From: Enterococcus plantarum
GTDB taxonomy: Bacteria; Bacillota; Bacilli; Lactobacillales; Enterococcaceae
Length of the DNA stretch: 52,389 nucleotides
Direction: 5' to 3'
NCBI RefSeq assembly: GCF_001730295.1
Contig: NZ_MIKA01000014.1
Coordinates: 1 to 52,389 of the forward strand
Below the pieces are notes generated by a model. The model was given only the letters and a program-made list of their open reading frames with translations. It made no database searches and was not told where the DNA came from. The first letter of the stretch is position 1; each line of letters opens with the position of its first letter. Shown in pieces: positions 17,081 through 27,830 of this stretch. The position numbers and the translations under genes were made by a program.

Positions 17081-18796
17081 ATGTTAAAACGATTTTTTAG
17101 TTATTATCGACCGTATAAGCACTTATTCATTTTAGATTTTAGTTGTGCAGTTTTTGCAGGGTTATTGGAATTATCATTTCCAGTTGTGGTGAATCAAGTT
17201 ATCGATAAAATTATGCCAAAGGGGAATTTCCGATTGATTGCCTTGGCTAGCATCGGTTTGCTTTTATTTTATATACTGAATACTTTTCTACAGTATATCG
17301 TGGTATTTTTTGGTCACAAATTAGGGGTAAATATTGAAACAGATATGCGCCGTGAGCTGTATGGGCATTTGCAGACGCAGCCGTTTGAATATTACGATAA
17401 TCAAAAAACAGGGAAGTTGATGAGTCGTTTAACAACAGATTTATTTGAAATTTCAGAAGTCGCTCATCACGGACCAGAAGATATATTTATTACGGTAATG
17501 ACCGTAGTTGGTTCGTTTTACTTGATGCTTCGTATCCACGTACAGCTGGCTTTGGCAACGTTTATTGTGTTACCTTTTATTACCATCGCTTTGGTTTTCT
17601 TTAATAAGAAAATGACAAAGGTCAACACAAAAATTTACGATAATCTTGGAGACTTTAATGCTGGCGTGGAAGCTTCGGTCAGTGGGATTCGTGTGACACA
17701 GTCTTTTGCGAATGAACCATTTGAACGTCAACGTTTTGAAGGATTGAATCAAGCGTATCGCCAATCTAAGATTACATTTTATAAAGTAATGGGGATCAGT
17801 TCAGCATACAATTACTTTTTGATCCGTTTGATCAACTTGTTTACACTAATTTTTGGGGCGTATTATACGATTAAAGGCGAAATTACCGATGGGCAGTTTG
17901 TTGGGTTTATTCTTTTATCCAATGTCTTTGTTCGTCCGATTGAAAAAGTGAATAATATGATTGAAAGTTACCCAAAAGGAATCGCTGGATTTAGACGTTT
18001 TACTGAAGAAATCGATAAAGAACCTGCAATTCAAGATAAGCCGGATGCACTCAAGGTAAATCAGTTGCACGGTGATATCATTTATGAAGATGTTTCATTT
18101 TCTTATGCGGATTCTACGAAAGTGTTGAATCATATCAATTTGCGGATCGTACCTGGTGAAACTGTCGCTTTTGTGGGTCAAAGCGGTTCTGGAAAGACAA
18201 CACTATGCAACTTGTTGCCGCGCTTTTATGAGGTGACAGAAGGGCAAATTACCATTGACGGAATCAATATTCAAGACATGACACTCGCTTCATTGAGAAG
18301 TCAAATAGGTATTGTCCAACAAGACGTTTTCTTGTTTCCTGGAACGATTCGTGAAAATATTGCTTATGGCAAGCTAGATGCAACAGAAGAAGAAATCCAA
18401 AAGGCTGTTCAATTAGCTCATTTGGGAAAAGTTGTGGATCAAATGTCAGAAGGATTAGATACGATGATCGGTGAACGTGGGGTTAAACTTTCTGGTGGGC
18501 AAAAACAACGAGTGGCAATTGCTCGAATGTTTCTTAAAAATCCGCCGATATTAATTCTTGATGAAGCAACATCTGCTTTAGATACGGAAACAGAACAAGT
18601 CATTCAAGAATCATTGAATTCTTTAGCAGAAGGTAGAACGACGTTAATTATTGCTCATCGCTTAGCAACGATCAAACACGCGACACGGATCATTGTTGTC
18701 AGTGATAAAGGGATTTTAGAAGAAGGAACACATGAAGAATTACTAGTAAAAGGTGGCCATTATCGTCGCTTGCATGATGCACAATTTAGGGATTAA
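17081..18796 (+). CDS. ABC exporter, fused membrane and ATPase domains
   Basis: The 571-residue half-transporter has six predicted membrane helices in residues 1-310, then a nucleotide-binding domain with Walker A GQSGSGKTT, Q-loop IVQQDVFLFP, signature LSGGQKQR and Walker B ILILDEATSALD plus the switch His in IIAHRLATIK. It would work as a homodimer or heterodimer pumping lipids, peptides or drugs outward, in the MsbA/LmrA/BmrA group. No second half-transporter is adjacent, which favours a homodimer. The ATG follows AGGAGAAAGGGG. Substrate cannot be inferred. Confidence 0.88.
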   Translation: MLKRFFSYYRPYKHLFILDFSCAVFAGLLELSFPVVVNQVIDKIMPKGNFRLIALASIGLLLFYILNTFLQYIVVFFGHKLGVNIETDMRRELYGHLQTQPFEYYDNQKTGKLMSRLTTDLFEISEVAHHGPEDIFITVMTVVGSFYLMLRIHVQLALATFIVLPFITIALVFFNKKMTKVNTKIYDNLGDFNAGVEASVSGIRVTQSFANEPFERQRFEGLNQAYRQSKITFYKVMGISSAYNYFLIRLINLFTLIFGAYYTIKGEITDGQFVGFILLSNVFVRPIEKVNNMIESYPKGIAGFRRFTEEIDKEPAIQDKPDALKVNQLHGDIIYEDVSFSYADSTKVLNHINLRIVPGETVAFVGQSGSGKTTLCNLLPRFYEVTEGQITIDGINIQDMTLASLRSQIGIVQQDVFLFPGTIRENIAYGKLDATEEEIQKAVQLAHLGKVVDQMSEGLDTMIGERGVKLSGGQKQRVAIARMFLKNPPILILDEATSALDTETEQVIQESLNSLAEGRTTLIIAHRLATIKHATRIIVVSDKGILEEGTHEELLVKGGHYRRLHDAQFRD

Positions 18797-18799
18797 AAA

Positions 18800-18917
18800 A
18801 GTTGGGGCAGAAGGTTAACCCTGAGAAATAAGAAGGGGACGCTTCTACTCCAACTATTTAGTCGGATTACTTGAGACTGAGATATGACTCGTAGAGCTAT
18901 GTCTTAGTCTCTTTTTT

Positions 18918-18918
<1 letters not shown>
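18800..18918 (+). repeat. Dispersed intergenic repeat, full copy A
   Basis: This ~119-bp block aligns along its whole length with 44621-44739: both begin GTTGGGG, share CTGAGAAATAAGA in the first half and end in an imperfect hairpin plus T run. It contains two hairpins: AGTTGGGGCAGAAG pairing with CTTCTACTCCAACT (two G-T wobbles), then the terminator stem at 18873-18911. It lies between the convergent ABC exporter and trpS genes. Confidence 0.75.

Positions 18919-18919
<1 letters not shown>
18873..18919 (+). terminator. Terminator of the ABC exporter gene (repeat-borne)
   Basis: GAGACT and AGTCTC form the base of an imperfect stem of about 18 bp, followed by eight T residues. It is the right-hand hairpin of the dispersed repeat. 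Confidence 0.8.
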
Positions 18920-20282
<1,363 letters not shown>

Positions 20283-20298
20283 AAAAGGAGTGATGCAC

Positions 20299-20697
20299 AT
20301 GTTGACACTTTATACTTCCCCAAGTTGTACGTCTTGCCGTAAGGCTCGTGCATGGTTGCAAGAACACGAGATTCCATTCAGAGAAAGAAATATTTTTTCA
20401 GAACCATTGAATATTTCAGAATTGAAGGCAATTTTGCGAATGACAGAAGACGGTACTGAAGAGATTATCTCTACTCGTTCTAAGGTTTTCCAAAAACTTA
20501 ATATGGATTTGGATGAACTTCCGTTGCAAGACTTGCTAGAGTTAGTAAAAGAGAATCCTGGATTGTTGCGTCGACCAATAATGATTGATGAAAAAAGATT
20601 ACAAGTTGGTTTTAATGAGGATGAAATTCGACGTTTCTTGCCAAGAGGAGTAAGGCAGTTGGAATTACGTCAAGCGCAATTGATGGCAGGTTTATAA
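20299..20697 (+). CDS. spx: Transcriptional regulator Spx
   Basis: The 132-residue ArsC-fold protein binds the alpha C-terminal domain of RNA polymerase and redirects transcription under disulfide stress. The redox switch CTSC is at residues 10-13 in [14 protein letters not shown], and [26 protein letters not shown] contains the conserved Arg needed for polymerase contact. I use the ATG at 20299, 8 bases after AAAAGGAG, since Spx proteins begin [10 protein letters not shown]; earlier GTG and ATG codons overlap or crowd that site. The genes for its degradation adaptor (SpxH type) and for MecA are close by. It ends in its own terminator. Confidence 0.95.
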   Translation: MLTLYTSPSCTSCRKARAWLQEHEIPFRERNIFSEPLNISELKAILRMTEDGTEEIISTRSKVFQKLNMDLDELPLQDLLELVKENPGLLRRPIMIDEKRLQVGFNEDEIRRFLPRGVRQLELRQAQLMAGL

Positions 20698-20705
20698 AAT
20701 GTAAA

Positions 20706-20744
20706 AGAAAACCTTTGACTGTGTGACAAGGGTTTTCTTTTTTT
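20706..20744 (+). terminator. Terminator of spx
   Basis: AGAAAACC pairs with GGTTTTCT around a 17-base loop, followed by a T run. Confidence 0.85.
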
Positions 20745-20875
20745 ATTCGATTTTACATAGAAAATGGTTTATTTAAATTTTTTGAAATTATATAAATGTG
20801 TATATAAGCATTCAGATCAAATTTTTAGGAATATACTAAGACAGTTGTTTATTTAAAAATATTATTACTTTTCCC

Positions 20876-20903
20876 TTTACATTTGGCGTGATTCCGCTAC
20901 AAT
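20876..20903 (+). promoter_or_regulatory. Sigma-A promoter for mecA
   Basis: TTTACA (20876-20881) and TACAAT (20898-20903), 16 bases apart, lie about 48 bases before the mecA start. Confidence 0.55.
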
Positions 20904-20950
20904 GTACGTAAGAATAAGTTTCCTGATTAGCAAAAGTGAGGTGTAGCGAC

Positions 20951-21601
20951 ATGGAAATGGAACATATCAATGAGAATACCATACGTGTGTTGATCGGTAA
21001 TGAAGATTTAGCTGATAGAGGAATCACCTTTTTAGATTTACTCGGCAATCACAAAGATGTAGAAAACTTTTTCTACAGTATTTTAGAAGAGGTTGATGTG
21101 GAAGATGAATTTCAGGGCAGCGAAGCTGTTACCTTTCAGGTTCTGCCAAAAAGTGATGGATTGGAACTATTTATTAGTAAGAATGCATCGATTGATGAAG
21201 TTTCTAATTTTGAAGGATTCAATGATCTTAATTCAGAAGAAGTTAGTAATATAATTCGCAAACAAATCGAAGAAGATTTTGCTGATGAGACACAAGAATT
21301 CGCTGATAATACAGTGAAAAATTTAGTGTTTGAGTTGACTGATTTTGACACAATGGTTCAATTGGCAAATGAAGTATTCTTACAGTCTGTGATAGCGAAT
21401 TTATATACATTCAAAGGAACATATTATCTCCAAGTCATTTTCTTATTGGATGAATTAGGCAAAGCAGATGTAGAAAATGAATTAGCTCAGTTACTAGAAT
21501 TTGCTGATTTATCTGTGGTGACACCTGAGAAATTAAATGAATATGGAACGTGTATTATGGAACGCAATGCGTTAGAATTAACAAGATACTATTTTGAATA
21601 A
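20951..21601 (+). CDS. mecA: ClpC adaptor protein MecA
   Basis: The 216-residue adaptor delivers substrates to ClpC-ClpP and helps assemble the ClpC hexamer. The N-terminal substrate-binding domain begins MEMEHINENTIRVLIGNEDLADRGITFLDLL, closely matching MecA elsewhere; a Glu/Asp-rich linker (about 80-125) joins it to the C-terminal ClpC-binding domain (about 130-216). The ATG at 20951 sits 7 bases past GAGGTG; upstream in-frame codons would overlap this site. Conserved order spx-mecA-coiA-pepF supports the call. In Bacillus this protein also controls ComK; no comK is in the window. Confidence 0.93.
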   Translation: MEMEHINENTIRVLIGNEDLADRGITFLDLLGNHKDVENFFYSILEEVDVEDEFQGSEAVTFQVLPKSDGLELFISKNASIDEVSNFEGFNDLNSEEVSNIIRKQIEEDFADETQEFADNTVKNLVFELTDFDTMVQLANEVFLQSVIANLYTFKGTYYLQVIFLLDELGKADVENELAQLLEFADLSVVTPEKLNEYGTCIMERNALELTRYYFE

Positions 21602-21608
21602 ACAGTAA

Positions 21609-21650
21609 AAAACTGTGACAAAGTGATAATGCTTTGTTTCAGTTTTTTTT
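21609..21650 (+). terminator. Terminator of mecA
   Basis: AACTG-NN-ACAAAG pairs with CTTTGT-NN-CAGTT and is followed by T8. Confidence 0.85.
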
Positions 21651-21697
21651 AATGAATCAACATAATTTCTGCGTATCTTACTTGTGAGGTGAGAGGT

Positions 21698-22888
21698 ATG
21701 TTGAATGCATATTCAAAAAATAAAGAAGTTGTAACACTGTTAAATTTATCAAGAGAGGAGATCGAGCAATTAAAAGGTAGAAAGTATTTTTGTCCTGTTT
21801 GTTGTCAGCCGGTTCGAATCAAGAATGGGAAAATAAAGTTACCGCACTTTTCTCATTACAATCAGAGTAGTTGTAGTATTTATTCAGAAGGTGAGACAAG
21901 AGAACATTTGGCATTAAAAGAAGTCTTTGTGAAGTGGTGTGAGAAAAATAGAATTGGATACGAACTAGAAAAATATCTACCAGCACTGAATCAGCGGCCT
22001 GATCTTTTGATAGGAAATATTGCATTAGAGATTCAATGCAGTCCATTAAGTACGCAACGATTAGTTGAACGGACCAAGAGTTATCAGCAACATGGCTATA
22101 TTCCAATTTGGATATGCGGTAAAAAGTTATTTTCTAACCGCTATAAATTAAACGAAGTAGTTAAAAACTTATGTTATTATTCTGAGGGATTAGGATTTTA
22201 TTTATGGACAGCAGATTGGGAAACAGAAGAATTGGCGATACATTCTCATATTGAAGAAGATTTTAAAAAGAGGATTTATTCTTCAAAAAAAATCTGGTCT
22301 TTTTATAGCGATTTTTTGCTAGAAATTTTGGATTTTCCTCAGAAATCAAAAATTTATACTCAACGAAAATTTGAAATTGGATCGCTGATAGCAGAGTATT
22401 ATTCTGAATTGAATAGAAAATTATATACAAGAGATGAGAAGATAAGAATGTTACAAGCTGAATTATATAACAATCGGCTTCATTTACTTCAATTGCCAAA
22501 TTGGTTTTATTATCCAGGTCTTCGTATTTTCTGTTGTAGAGATTCAGATATGTTATTGAAAGTTCGAATCTGGAATTTCGTACAGTTTTTTGATCAGAAT
22601 GTTTTTGATCACTCAGCGTTAATCTGTTTATTAAAGGTGGAGTTGGTGCAGTCAGCTGAGTTGTTTTATGACTTGCCAAATATTCCTTTTAAGACAGTTC
22701 AAACGTACTGTTTAAATCAAATACTGACTTATTTAATTGCCTGTAATCATTTAGTCAACGTCGAAAAGGGTTGGAAGGTTCAGATAGGGTCGTCAGATCA
22801 AACGATATCTGATGTGGGAGACTGGCTAAAAAAAATTGAAAATAACTGTTTAATCACTGCTACTCCCTTAAAAAATGTGATAAGATAA
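21698..22888 (+). CDS. coiA: Competence protein CoiA-like nuclease
   Basis: The 396-residue protein has the N-terminal CoiA layout: a short zinc-ribbon-like part with FCPVCCQPVRIK and LPHFSH, then a PD-(D/E)XK nuclease core where RPDLLIGNIALEIQCS (about residues 99-114) supplies Asp and Glu-x-Gln. CoiA is needed for transformation in streptococci, probably by acting on incoming DNA with RecA, but enterococci often keep it without proven competence. I use the ATG at 21698 with GAGGTGA before it; a GTG at 21689 overlaps this site. No streptococcal cin-box was found upstream. The C-terminal half is Tyr/Leu/Phe-rich and less conserved. Confidence 0.85.
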   Translation: MLNAYSKNKEVVTLLNLSREEIEQLKGRKYFCPVCCQPVRIKNGKIKLPHFSHYNQSSCSIYSEGETREHLALKEVFVKWCEKNRIGYELEKYLPALNQRPDLLIGNIALEIQCSPLSTQRLVERTKSYQQHGYIPIWICGKKLFSNRYKLNEVVKNLCYYSEGLGFYLWTADWETEELAIHSHIEEDFKKRIYSSKKIWSFYSDFLLEILDFPQKSKIYTQRKFEIGSLIAEYYSELNRKLYTRDEKIRMLQAELYNNRLHLLQLPNWFYYPGLRIFCCRDSDMLLKVRIWNFVQFFDQNVFDHSALICLLKVELVQSAELFYDLPNIPFKTVQTYCLNQILTYLIACNHLVNVEKGWKVQIGSSDQTISDVGDWLKKIENNCLITATPLKNVIR

Positions 22889-22924
22889 ATCTAGGTAGGA
22901 ATAATTTGAAAAGGAGCCGATGTA

Positions 22925-24742
22925 ATGAGTGAAGCAAAACAGTTACCAGAACGTGCGAGTTTACCAATAGAGAAGACTTGGGATTTGACGAAAATTTTTA
23001 AGGATGATCAAGCTTTCGATGAAGCTTTTCAAGCGTTGTCAGAGGAATTAAACGAAGTTGAACAATTTAAGGGAACGTTAGAGAATGGTAGCGAGGTATT
23101 TTTAGCCAGTATTGAGATGTTATTAAGTATTTATCGTAAAATCGAAGTCATTTATGTATATGCTCATTTAAAAAATGATCAAGACACTACCAATACAACC
23201 TATCAAGCATTATACGCTAGAGCAAGTTCTTTATTAGCGCAAGCAAGTGAAGCTGTAGCCTGGTTTGAACCAGAAGTGTTATCGTTGAGTGATGACAAGA
23301 TTTGGGGATATTTTGCTGAAAATTCTAAATTAGAGATGTATCGTCACTTTATTGAGAATATTTTGAGTGATCGACCACATATTTTATCTGCTGACCAAGA
23401 AGCTTTATTAGCGGGTGCTGGTGAAATTTTTGAAGCATCCAGTAATACGTTCTCTATTTTGAATAATGCAGATTTAAAGTTTCCAGTAATCGAAAATGAA
23501 AACGGTGAAAAAATCCAATTGACTCATGGTGTATATGGTCAGTTAATGGAAAACGTCCATAGAAGTGTTCGGGAAGAAGCATTTAAAGGACTTTATAGCG
23601 TTTATGATCAGTTCAAAAATACATTCGCTCAAACATTAAGCTCACATGTTAAGGCGCATAATTATAAAGCGAAAGTTCGTAATTTTTCTTCTGCCAGAGA
23701 AGCTGCATTGAGTAACAATCATATCCCAGAAAGCGTTTATGATACATTGATAGATGTAGTCAATCAAAATCTACCGTTATTGCATCGTTATGTATCTTTA
23801 CGAAAACGTTTATTGAACATAGACGAACTTCATATGTACGATATGTATACCCCTATATTAGGTGAAGCGTCAATCAAGTATTCTTATGAAGAAGCAAAAG
23901 AAAAAGCAATCACTGCTCTAAATCCGATGGGAGAAGAATATTTAAATGTAGTAAAAACAGCATTTAGTGACCGTTGGATCGATGTTATCGAAAATCAAGG
24001 GAAACGTAGCGGTGCTTATTCATCTGGCGCCTATGATACAGCACCATATATCTTGATGAACTGGCATGATAGTTTAGATCAATTGTACACATTGGTTCAT
24101 GAAATGGGACACAGTGTCCATAGTTATTTTACGCGTAACAATCAGCCGTATGTTTATGGAGACTATTCTATTTTCTTAGCGGAAATAGCTTCGACAACGA
24201 ATGAAAATCTTCTAACAGAGTATTTATTGGAGACGGAAACAGATCCTCGAATTCGTGCCTATGTGTTGAATCATTATTTGGATGGCTTTAAAGGAACAAT
24301 TTTCCGTCAAACTCAATTTGCTGAATTTGAACACTTTATTCATACAGAGGATGCAAAGGGAATACCATTAACAAGTGAGTATTTGGGAGAGTATTATGGA
24401 GAATTAAATCATAAATATTATGGTCCGGAAGTGAAGAAAGATCCTGAAATTGCTTTAGAGTGGTCTCGTATTCCTCATTTCTATTACAACTACTATGTTT
24501 ATCAGTATGCGACAGGATTTTCAGCTGCATCAGCTTTAGCAAATAAAATTTTGGAGAAAGAGCCGCTTGCATTAGAGAATTATTTGACTTATTTGAAATC
24601 AGGTAGCAGTGATTATCCAATAGAAGTGATGAAAAAAGCTGGCGTAGATATGACAAAACCACAATACATTAAAGATGCTATGCATGTTTTCGAAACAAGA
24701 TTAGGTGAACTAGAAGAACTTGTAGCTTCTTTAGAAAAATAA
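22925..24742 (+). CDS. pepF: Oligoendopeptidase F
   Basis: The 605-residue cytosolic M3-family metallopeptidase cleaves medium-length peptides. The zinc site is HEMGHSVHSYF (about residues 393-403), with the third ligand Glu about 25 residues later in FLAEIASTTNE. Length is typical of PepF. It starts 36 bases after coiA behind AAAAGGAG and is likely part of the same transcript. Its place beside spx, mecA and coiA is conserved in Firmicutes. Confidence 0.95.
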   Translation: MSEAKQLPERASLPIEKTWDLTKIFKDDQAFDEAFQALSEELNEVEQFKGTLENGSEVFLASIEMLLSIYRKIEVIYVYAHLKNDQDTTNTTYQALYARASSLLAQASEAVAWFEPEVLSLSDDKIWGYFAENSKLEMYRHFIENILSDRPHILSADQEALLAGAGEIFEASSNTFSILNNADLKFPVIENENGEKIQLTHGVYGQLMENVHRSVREEAFKGLYSVYDQFKNTFAQTLSSHVKAHNYKAKVRNFSSAREAALSNNHIPESVYDTLIDVVNQNLPLLHRYVSLRKRLLNIDELHMYDMYTPILGEASIKYSYEEAKEKAITALNPMGEEYLNVVKTAFSDRWIDVIENQGKRSGAYSSGAYDTAPYILMNWHDSLDQLYTLVHEMGHSVHSYFTRNNQPYVYGDYSIFLAEIASTTNENLLTEYLLETETDPRIRAYVLNHYLDGFKGTIFRQTQFAEFEHFIHTEDAKGIPLTSEYLGEYYGELNHKYYGPEVKKDPEIALEWSRIPHFYYNYYVYQYATGFSAASALANKILEKEPLALENYLTYLKSGSSDYPIEVMKKAGVDMTKPQYIKDAMHVFETRLGELEELVASLEK

Positions 24743-24786
24743 AATAAACTGCTTCTCTCATATGTCGAGGGGAGCAGTTTATTTTA
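24741..24786. terminator. Bidirectional terminator between pepF and spxH
   Basis: AAAATAAACTGCT pairs with AGCAGTTTATTTT around a GC-containing top; A and T runs on both sides serve both converging genes. Confidence 0.85.
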
Positions 24787-25437
24787 TTAAAGCAAATGTA
24801 AATGTCCATGTGGAACTCGAGGTTCATTGTAATGATTTAATTCAAATTTTTCATGAAAATACTGTAAGTTATCTTCAGATGTTTCACAAAGTCTTTTAAT
24901 TTCATCCATAGACTCACACTCTTCTACAAGTACACCGAAGTCCCGATCACAAGTATAATTGTAAACTACTGCTGAAGGGTGTTTTGTAATGCCCATTTCA
25001 CGAGCAATTTGTTGATCTGTTTGAAAAGATTCTTTTACAAAATCAGATTGACGATCCATTTTAAACATATCCAGATCGCCACCAGCCTCTACTAATAGTT
25101 TTTCAGCTAACTCTGTAGAGTAGGGAAGCATGTCAACTGCTACGGCTTGTTGTAAGCCTAGTAGTAAATGACGTCCTTTTTTCTTTCCTTGTAATTGTGC
25201 TGCTTTATAATCCAATGCTGCTGAATAAATATCTTCAAACAATTGATTACGTTGTTCAATGTCATGTGTTGGAATATCGAACAACTGTATAAGATGGTTA
25301 ATGGTTCTCATATTAACGAGTGGAATGAAACGAAATTGGATTTTTTTATTTTCAGTTTCAACCAGTTTTAAAATATCCTTTTCTACGTTGAGACAAATGC
25401 CCCCCAAAGGATTAACGAACAGATAGATTTCAATCAT
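24787..25437 (-). CDS. spxH: SpxH/YjbH-like ClpXP adaptor (DsbA/thioredoxin fold)
   Basis: The 216-residue protein resembles the SpxH (YjbH) adaptors that present Spx to ClpXP, in a DsbA-like fold. The N terminus IEIYLFVNPLGGICLNVE aligns with the strand-and-active-site region, but the CxxC motif of the Bacillus protein is reduced to GGIC, leaving a single Cys. The rest (QQAVAVDMLPYSTELAEKLL, ITKHPSAVVYNY) fits the family. The ATG at 25437 is used; a nearer ATG gives a three-codon frame only. Location two genes from mecA and three from spx supports a role in Spx turnover. A general dithiol oxidoreductase is unlikely without the CxxC. Confidence 0.78.
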   Translation of the reverse strand: MIEIYLFVNPLGGICLNVEKDILKLVETENKKIQFRFIPLVNMRTINHLIQLFDIPTHDIEQRNQLFEDIYSAALDYKAAQLQGKKKGRHLLLGLQQAVAVDMLPYSTELAEKLLVEAGGDLDMFKMDRQSDFVKESFQTDQQIAREMGITKHPSAVVYNYTCDRDFGVLVEECESMDEIKRLCETSEDNLQYFHEKFELNHYNEPRVPHGHLHLL

Positions 25438-25554
25438 TCATAATTCCTCCAATTTGACTCTTTTGCGACTAGACATCATTTCTCAACTAAGTGTCCCTAA
25501 TTTATCAGAAAATATGGGAAAAATGAAATGATTTGTTTTAGCTATAATAACTTC

Positions 25555-26154
25555 TTAATCTTTTACTTTTGAGCTTCGCATCATACGTTGAATTTTGTTT
25601 GGTGATGGGGATTCTTTGATATTCAAAGTATCCAATAGGGTAAGAAAATCTTTCTTTCCGTTAGTAGCGTCATCTACTTCTAACTCCAATTCAAAATCAT
25701 GTTGCTTATTGTACCAACTTTCATCTAGCGCGAGTAAACCTTGGGGAAGTTTTATTTCTGCTCGTTTAGTTGTTAGGCTTCCGATTAAACGTAAATTATC
25801 TTTGTCGATTCCTAAAGCAGTCAACTTGTTGTAGACATACCCATCATCTGGAAGTGAGGCCGATTCAACGATCTGCTGAGCTTCTTCAAGAGAAAGCGTA
25901 TCGTTGATTTCGAGGAGACCAACTTTTTGAGGTATTTTCAAAGTAATTTCTGCATCATTGGATAGTATACGAACTCTTAAACCGATATGTTTCTTTTTTA
26001 ATTGAAAATCGGCTGAATCAAAATAATAATTGGTTTGTGTAAAGAAATTCTCTTCTTTTAGTTGAAAGTAGTCTACTACTCGTGGGAAATCATCGATAGA
26101 TACTAGTGTTTTAAATTCTATTTCTAAATTCTCACTCACGTTTATTTGACCCAC
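25555..26154 (-). CDS. CYTH-domain protein (YjbK type)
   Basis: The 199-residue protein has the CYTH triphosphate-tunnel signature EIEFK near residues 11-15, followed by alternating charged residues of an eight-stranded barrel (RVRILSNDAEITLKIP, KRAEIKLPQG, DFELELEVDD). CYTH enzymes hydrolyse triphosphates or make cyclic AMP; the short Firmicute type is thought to act as an inorganic triphosphatase. The neighbouring relQ and nadK genes on the opposite strand are the same as in Bacillus yjbK-yjbM-yjbN, supporting identity. Its role is not established. Confidence 0.85.
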   Translation of the reverse strand: MGQINVSENLEIEFKTLVSIDDFPRVVDYFQLKEENFFTQTNYYFDSADFQLKKKHIGLRVRILSNDAEITLKIPQKVGLLEINDTLSLEEAQQIVESASLPDDGYVYNKLTALGIDKDNLRLIGSLTTKRAEIKLPQGLLALDESWYNKQHDFELELEVDDATNGKKDFLTLLDTLNIKESPSPNKIQRMMRSSKVKD

Positions 26155-26334
26155 TTTCTTTAATTTAATTCAATTTTTGCATACTTTACCCATTTACGTC
26201 AAGAAAAGTGAACTAGAAGTTAAAAAATTCGCTATTGTCGAAAAATTATAGACAATTTCTCAAATTACCCTATTTTTGATAGCTCTATGGTAAAATAAGC
26301 TGTGAATCAAATTCAAAGAAATAGAGGGATTAGG

Positions 26335-27015
26335 ATGGAGAAAGAGTGGGAGCTTTTTCTGGCACCGTATGAACAGGCTGTTGGAGAAATGAAAGTTAAG
26401 CTGCGCGGTATTCGTAAGCAGTTTCGAGAACAAAATAAACATACACCTATTGAGTTTGTAACAGGTCGAGTGAAACCTGTTGATAGTATTTTAACAAAGG
26501 CTGCCTTGCGTAATATTGCTGCTGATCGTCTAGAAGAAGAAATGCAAGATATTGCAGGACTTAGGATTATGTGCCAATTTGTTGAGGATATTCGGCAAGT
26601 AGTGGATATCATTCGCAATCGTAAGGACTTGAAAATTATTCAAGAACGTGATTATATTACAAATAAAAAAGAGAGCGGCTATCGTTCGTATCATTTAGTA
26701 ATTGAATATCCGGTCCAATTGATAACGGGTGAAAAAAAGATTTTGGCTGAAATTCAAATTCGTACGTTAGCCATGAATTTTTGGGCTACGATCGAACATT
26801 CATTGAATTATAAGTATCAAGGCGCTTTTCCAGAAGAAATGAAAGAGCGGTTGCAACGTGCAGCCGAAGCAGCTTACCAATTAGACGAAGAAATGTCAAC
26901 AATTCGTGAAGAAATTCAAGAAGCGCAACATCTGTTTTCACACGGACGGGGCAAGTCGAAAGATAATTATTATCAAAAATTTAATGATAATAATGAGAAG
27001 AAAGATAAAGACTAG
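26335..27015 (+). CDS. relQ: Small alarmone synthetase RelQ
   Basis: The 226-residue protein has only the (p)ppGpp synthetase domain, with no hydrolase, TGS or ACT domain, and makes ppGpp, pppGpp and related alarmones from GTP/GDP/GMP and ATP. Visible motifs are GRVKPVDSILTKAALRN, DIAGLRIMCQF, SGYRSYHLVIEYP and EIQIRTLAMNFWATIEHSLNYK. I use the ATG at 26335 with AGAGGGA upstream; the earlier GTG at 26302 has no binding site. An extended -10 element (TGGTAAAAT, 26288-26296) precedes it. The C terminus is polar and Lys/Asp-rich. It is co-transcribed with nadK and rluD, with a 10-base gap. Confidence 0.93.
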   Translation: MEKEWELFLAPYEQAVGEMKVKLRGIRKQFREQNKHTPIEFVTGRVKPVDSILTKAALRNIAADRLEEEMQDIAGLRIMCQFVEDIRQVVDIIRNRKDLKIIQERDYITNKKESGYRSYHLVIEYPVQLITGEKKILAEIQIRTLAMNFWATIEHSLNYKYQGAFPEEMKERLQRAAEAAYQLDEEMSTIREEIQEAQHLFSHGRGKSKDNYYQKFNDNNEKKDKD

Positions 27016-27025
27016 GAGGAGTAGG

Positions 27026-27823
27026 ATGAAAGTTGCAATCGTTCATAACCATGAGCACAAATCTAATGAAGTTACACGCCGTTTACTCCTGCTTTTAAAA
27101 AAAAATAAAATCGAAATGGATGACCATCAACCAGATCTTGTGATTTCTGTAGGTGGAGATGGTACATTGTTATCAGCGTTTCATCGTTTCAGCCATCGAC
27201 TGGATGACGTTAGCTTTTTAGGTGTCCACACAGGACATCTTGGTTTTTATACGGATTGGCGGGATTATGAACTGGAAGAATTAGTTCAAAGTCTATTGGT
27301 TCATCAAGAACAGAGCATCAGTTATCCTTTGTTGGATGTGAAAATCAGTTTTCATGGCAATAAACCAGATAAACATTTTCTAGCATTGAATGAATCAACA
27401 ATCAAACGTGCTAATCGTACTATGGTTGCGGATGTCTTCATCAAAGATGAATTATTTGAACGTTTCCGTGGAGATGGTTTATCCGTCTCTACTCCGACAG
27501 GATCGACTGCCTACAATAAAAGTATTGGGGGAGCAGTACTTCATCCGAGTATCAATGCATTTCAACTTGCAGAGATTGCATCATTGAACAATCGTGTTTT
27601 TAGAACATTGGGCTCACCAATCGTGATTGCGCACACCGAATGGGTAGAAATCAAGTTGCAAGAAAGTAATGATTATCTGATTACAGTTGATCAATTAGAT
27701 ATCTATCAAGATGATATCAAGTCGATTTACTATCGTATTGCGGATGAGCGTATTCATTTTGCATCGTATCGACATATGCATTTTTGGCATCGTGTTAAAG
27801 ATGCCTTTATTAGTGAGGATTAG
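27026..27823 (+). CDS. nadK: NAD kinase
   Basis: The 265-residue enzyme phosphorylates NAD to NADP. The diacylglycerol-kinase-like signature GGDGTLLSAF lies near residues 37-46 and NESTIKR near 130; GDGLSVSTPTGSTAYNKS gives the second conserved patch. I use the ATG at 27026, 6 bases past AGGAGG; a longer frame opening at 26906 lies inside relQ. It is the second gene of relQ-nadK-rluD-mgtE, which puts NADP supply next to the alarmone and oxidative-stress regulators. Confidence 0.95.
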   Translation: MKVAIVHNHEHKSNEVTRRLLLLLKKNKIEMDDHQPDLVISVGGDGTLLSAFHRFSHRLDDVSFLGVHTGHLGFYTDWRDYELEELVQSLLVHQEQSISYPLLDVKISFHGNKPDKHFLALNESTIKRANRTMVADVFIKDELFERFRGDGLSVSTPTGSTAYNKSIGGAVLHPSINAFQLAEIASLNNRVFRTLGSPIVIAHTEWVEIKLQESNDYLITVDQLDIYQDDIKSIYYRIADERIHFASYRHMHFWHRVKDAFISED

Positions 27824-27830
27824 TAAATCA

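Noticed and set aside
22263-22679. 138-residue minus-strand frame inside coiA
   Set aside because: It lies wholly inside coiA on the opposite strand, has no ribosome binding site and resembles no protein.
21689-22888. coiA as evidence of natural competence
   Set aside because: Only coiA is present; no comEC, comG, comX or cin-box is seen in the window.
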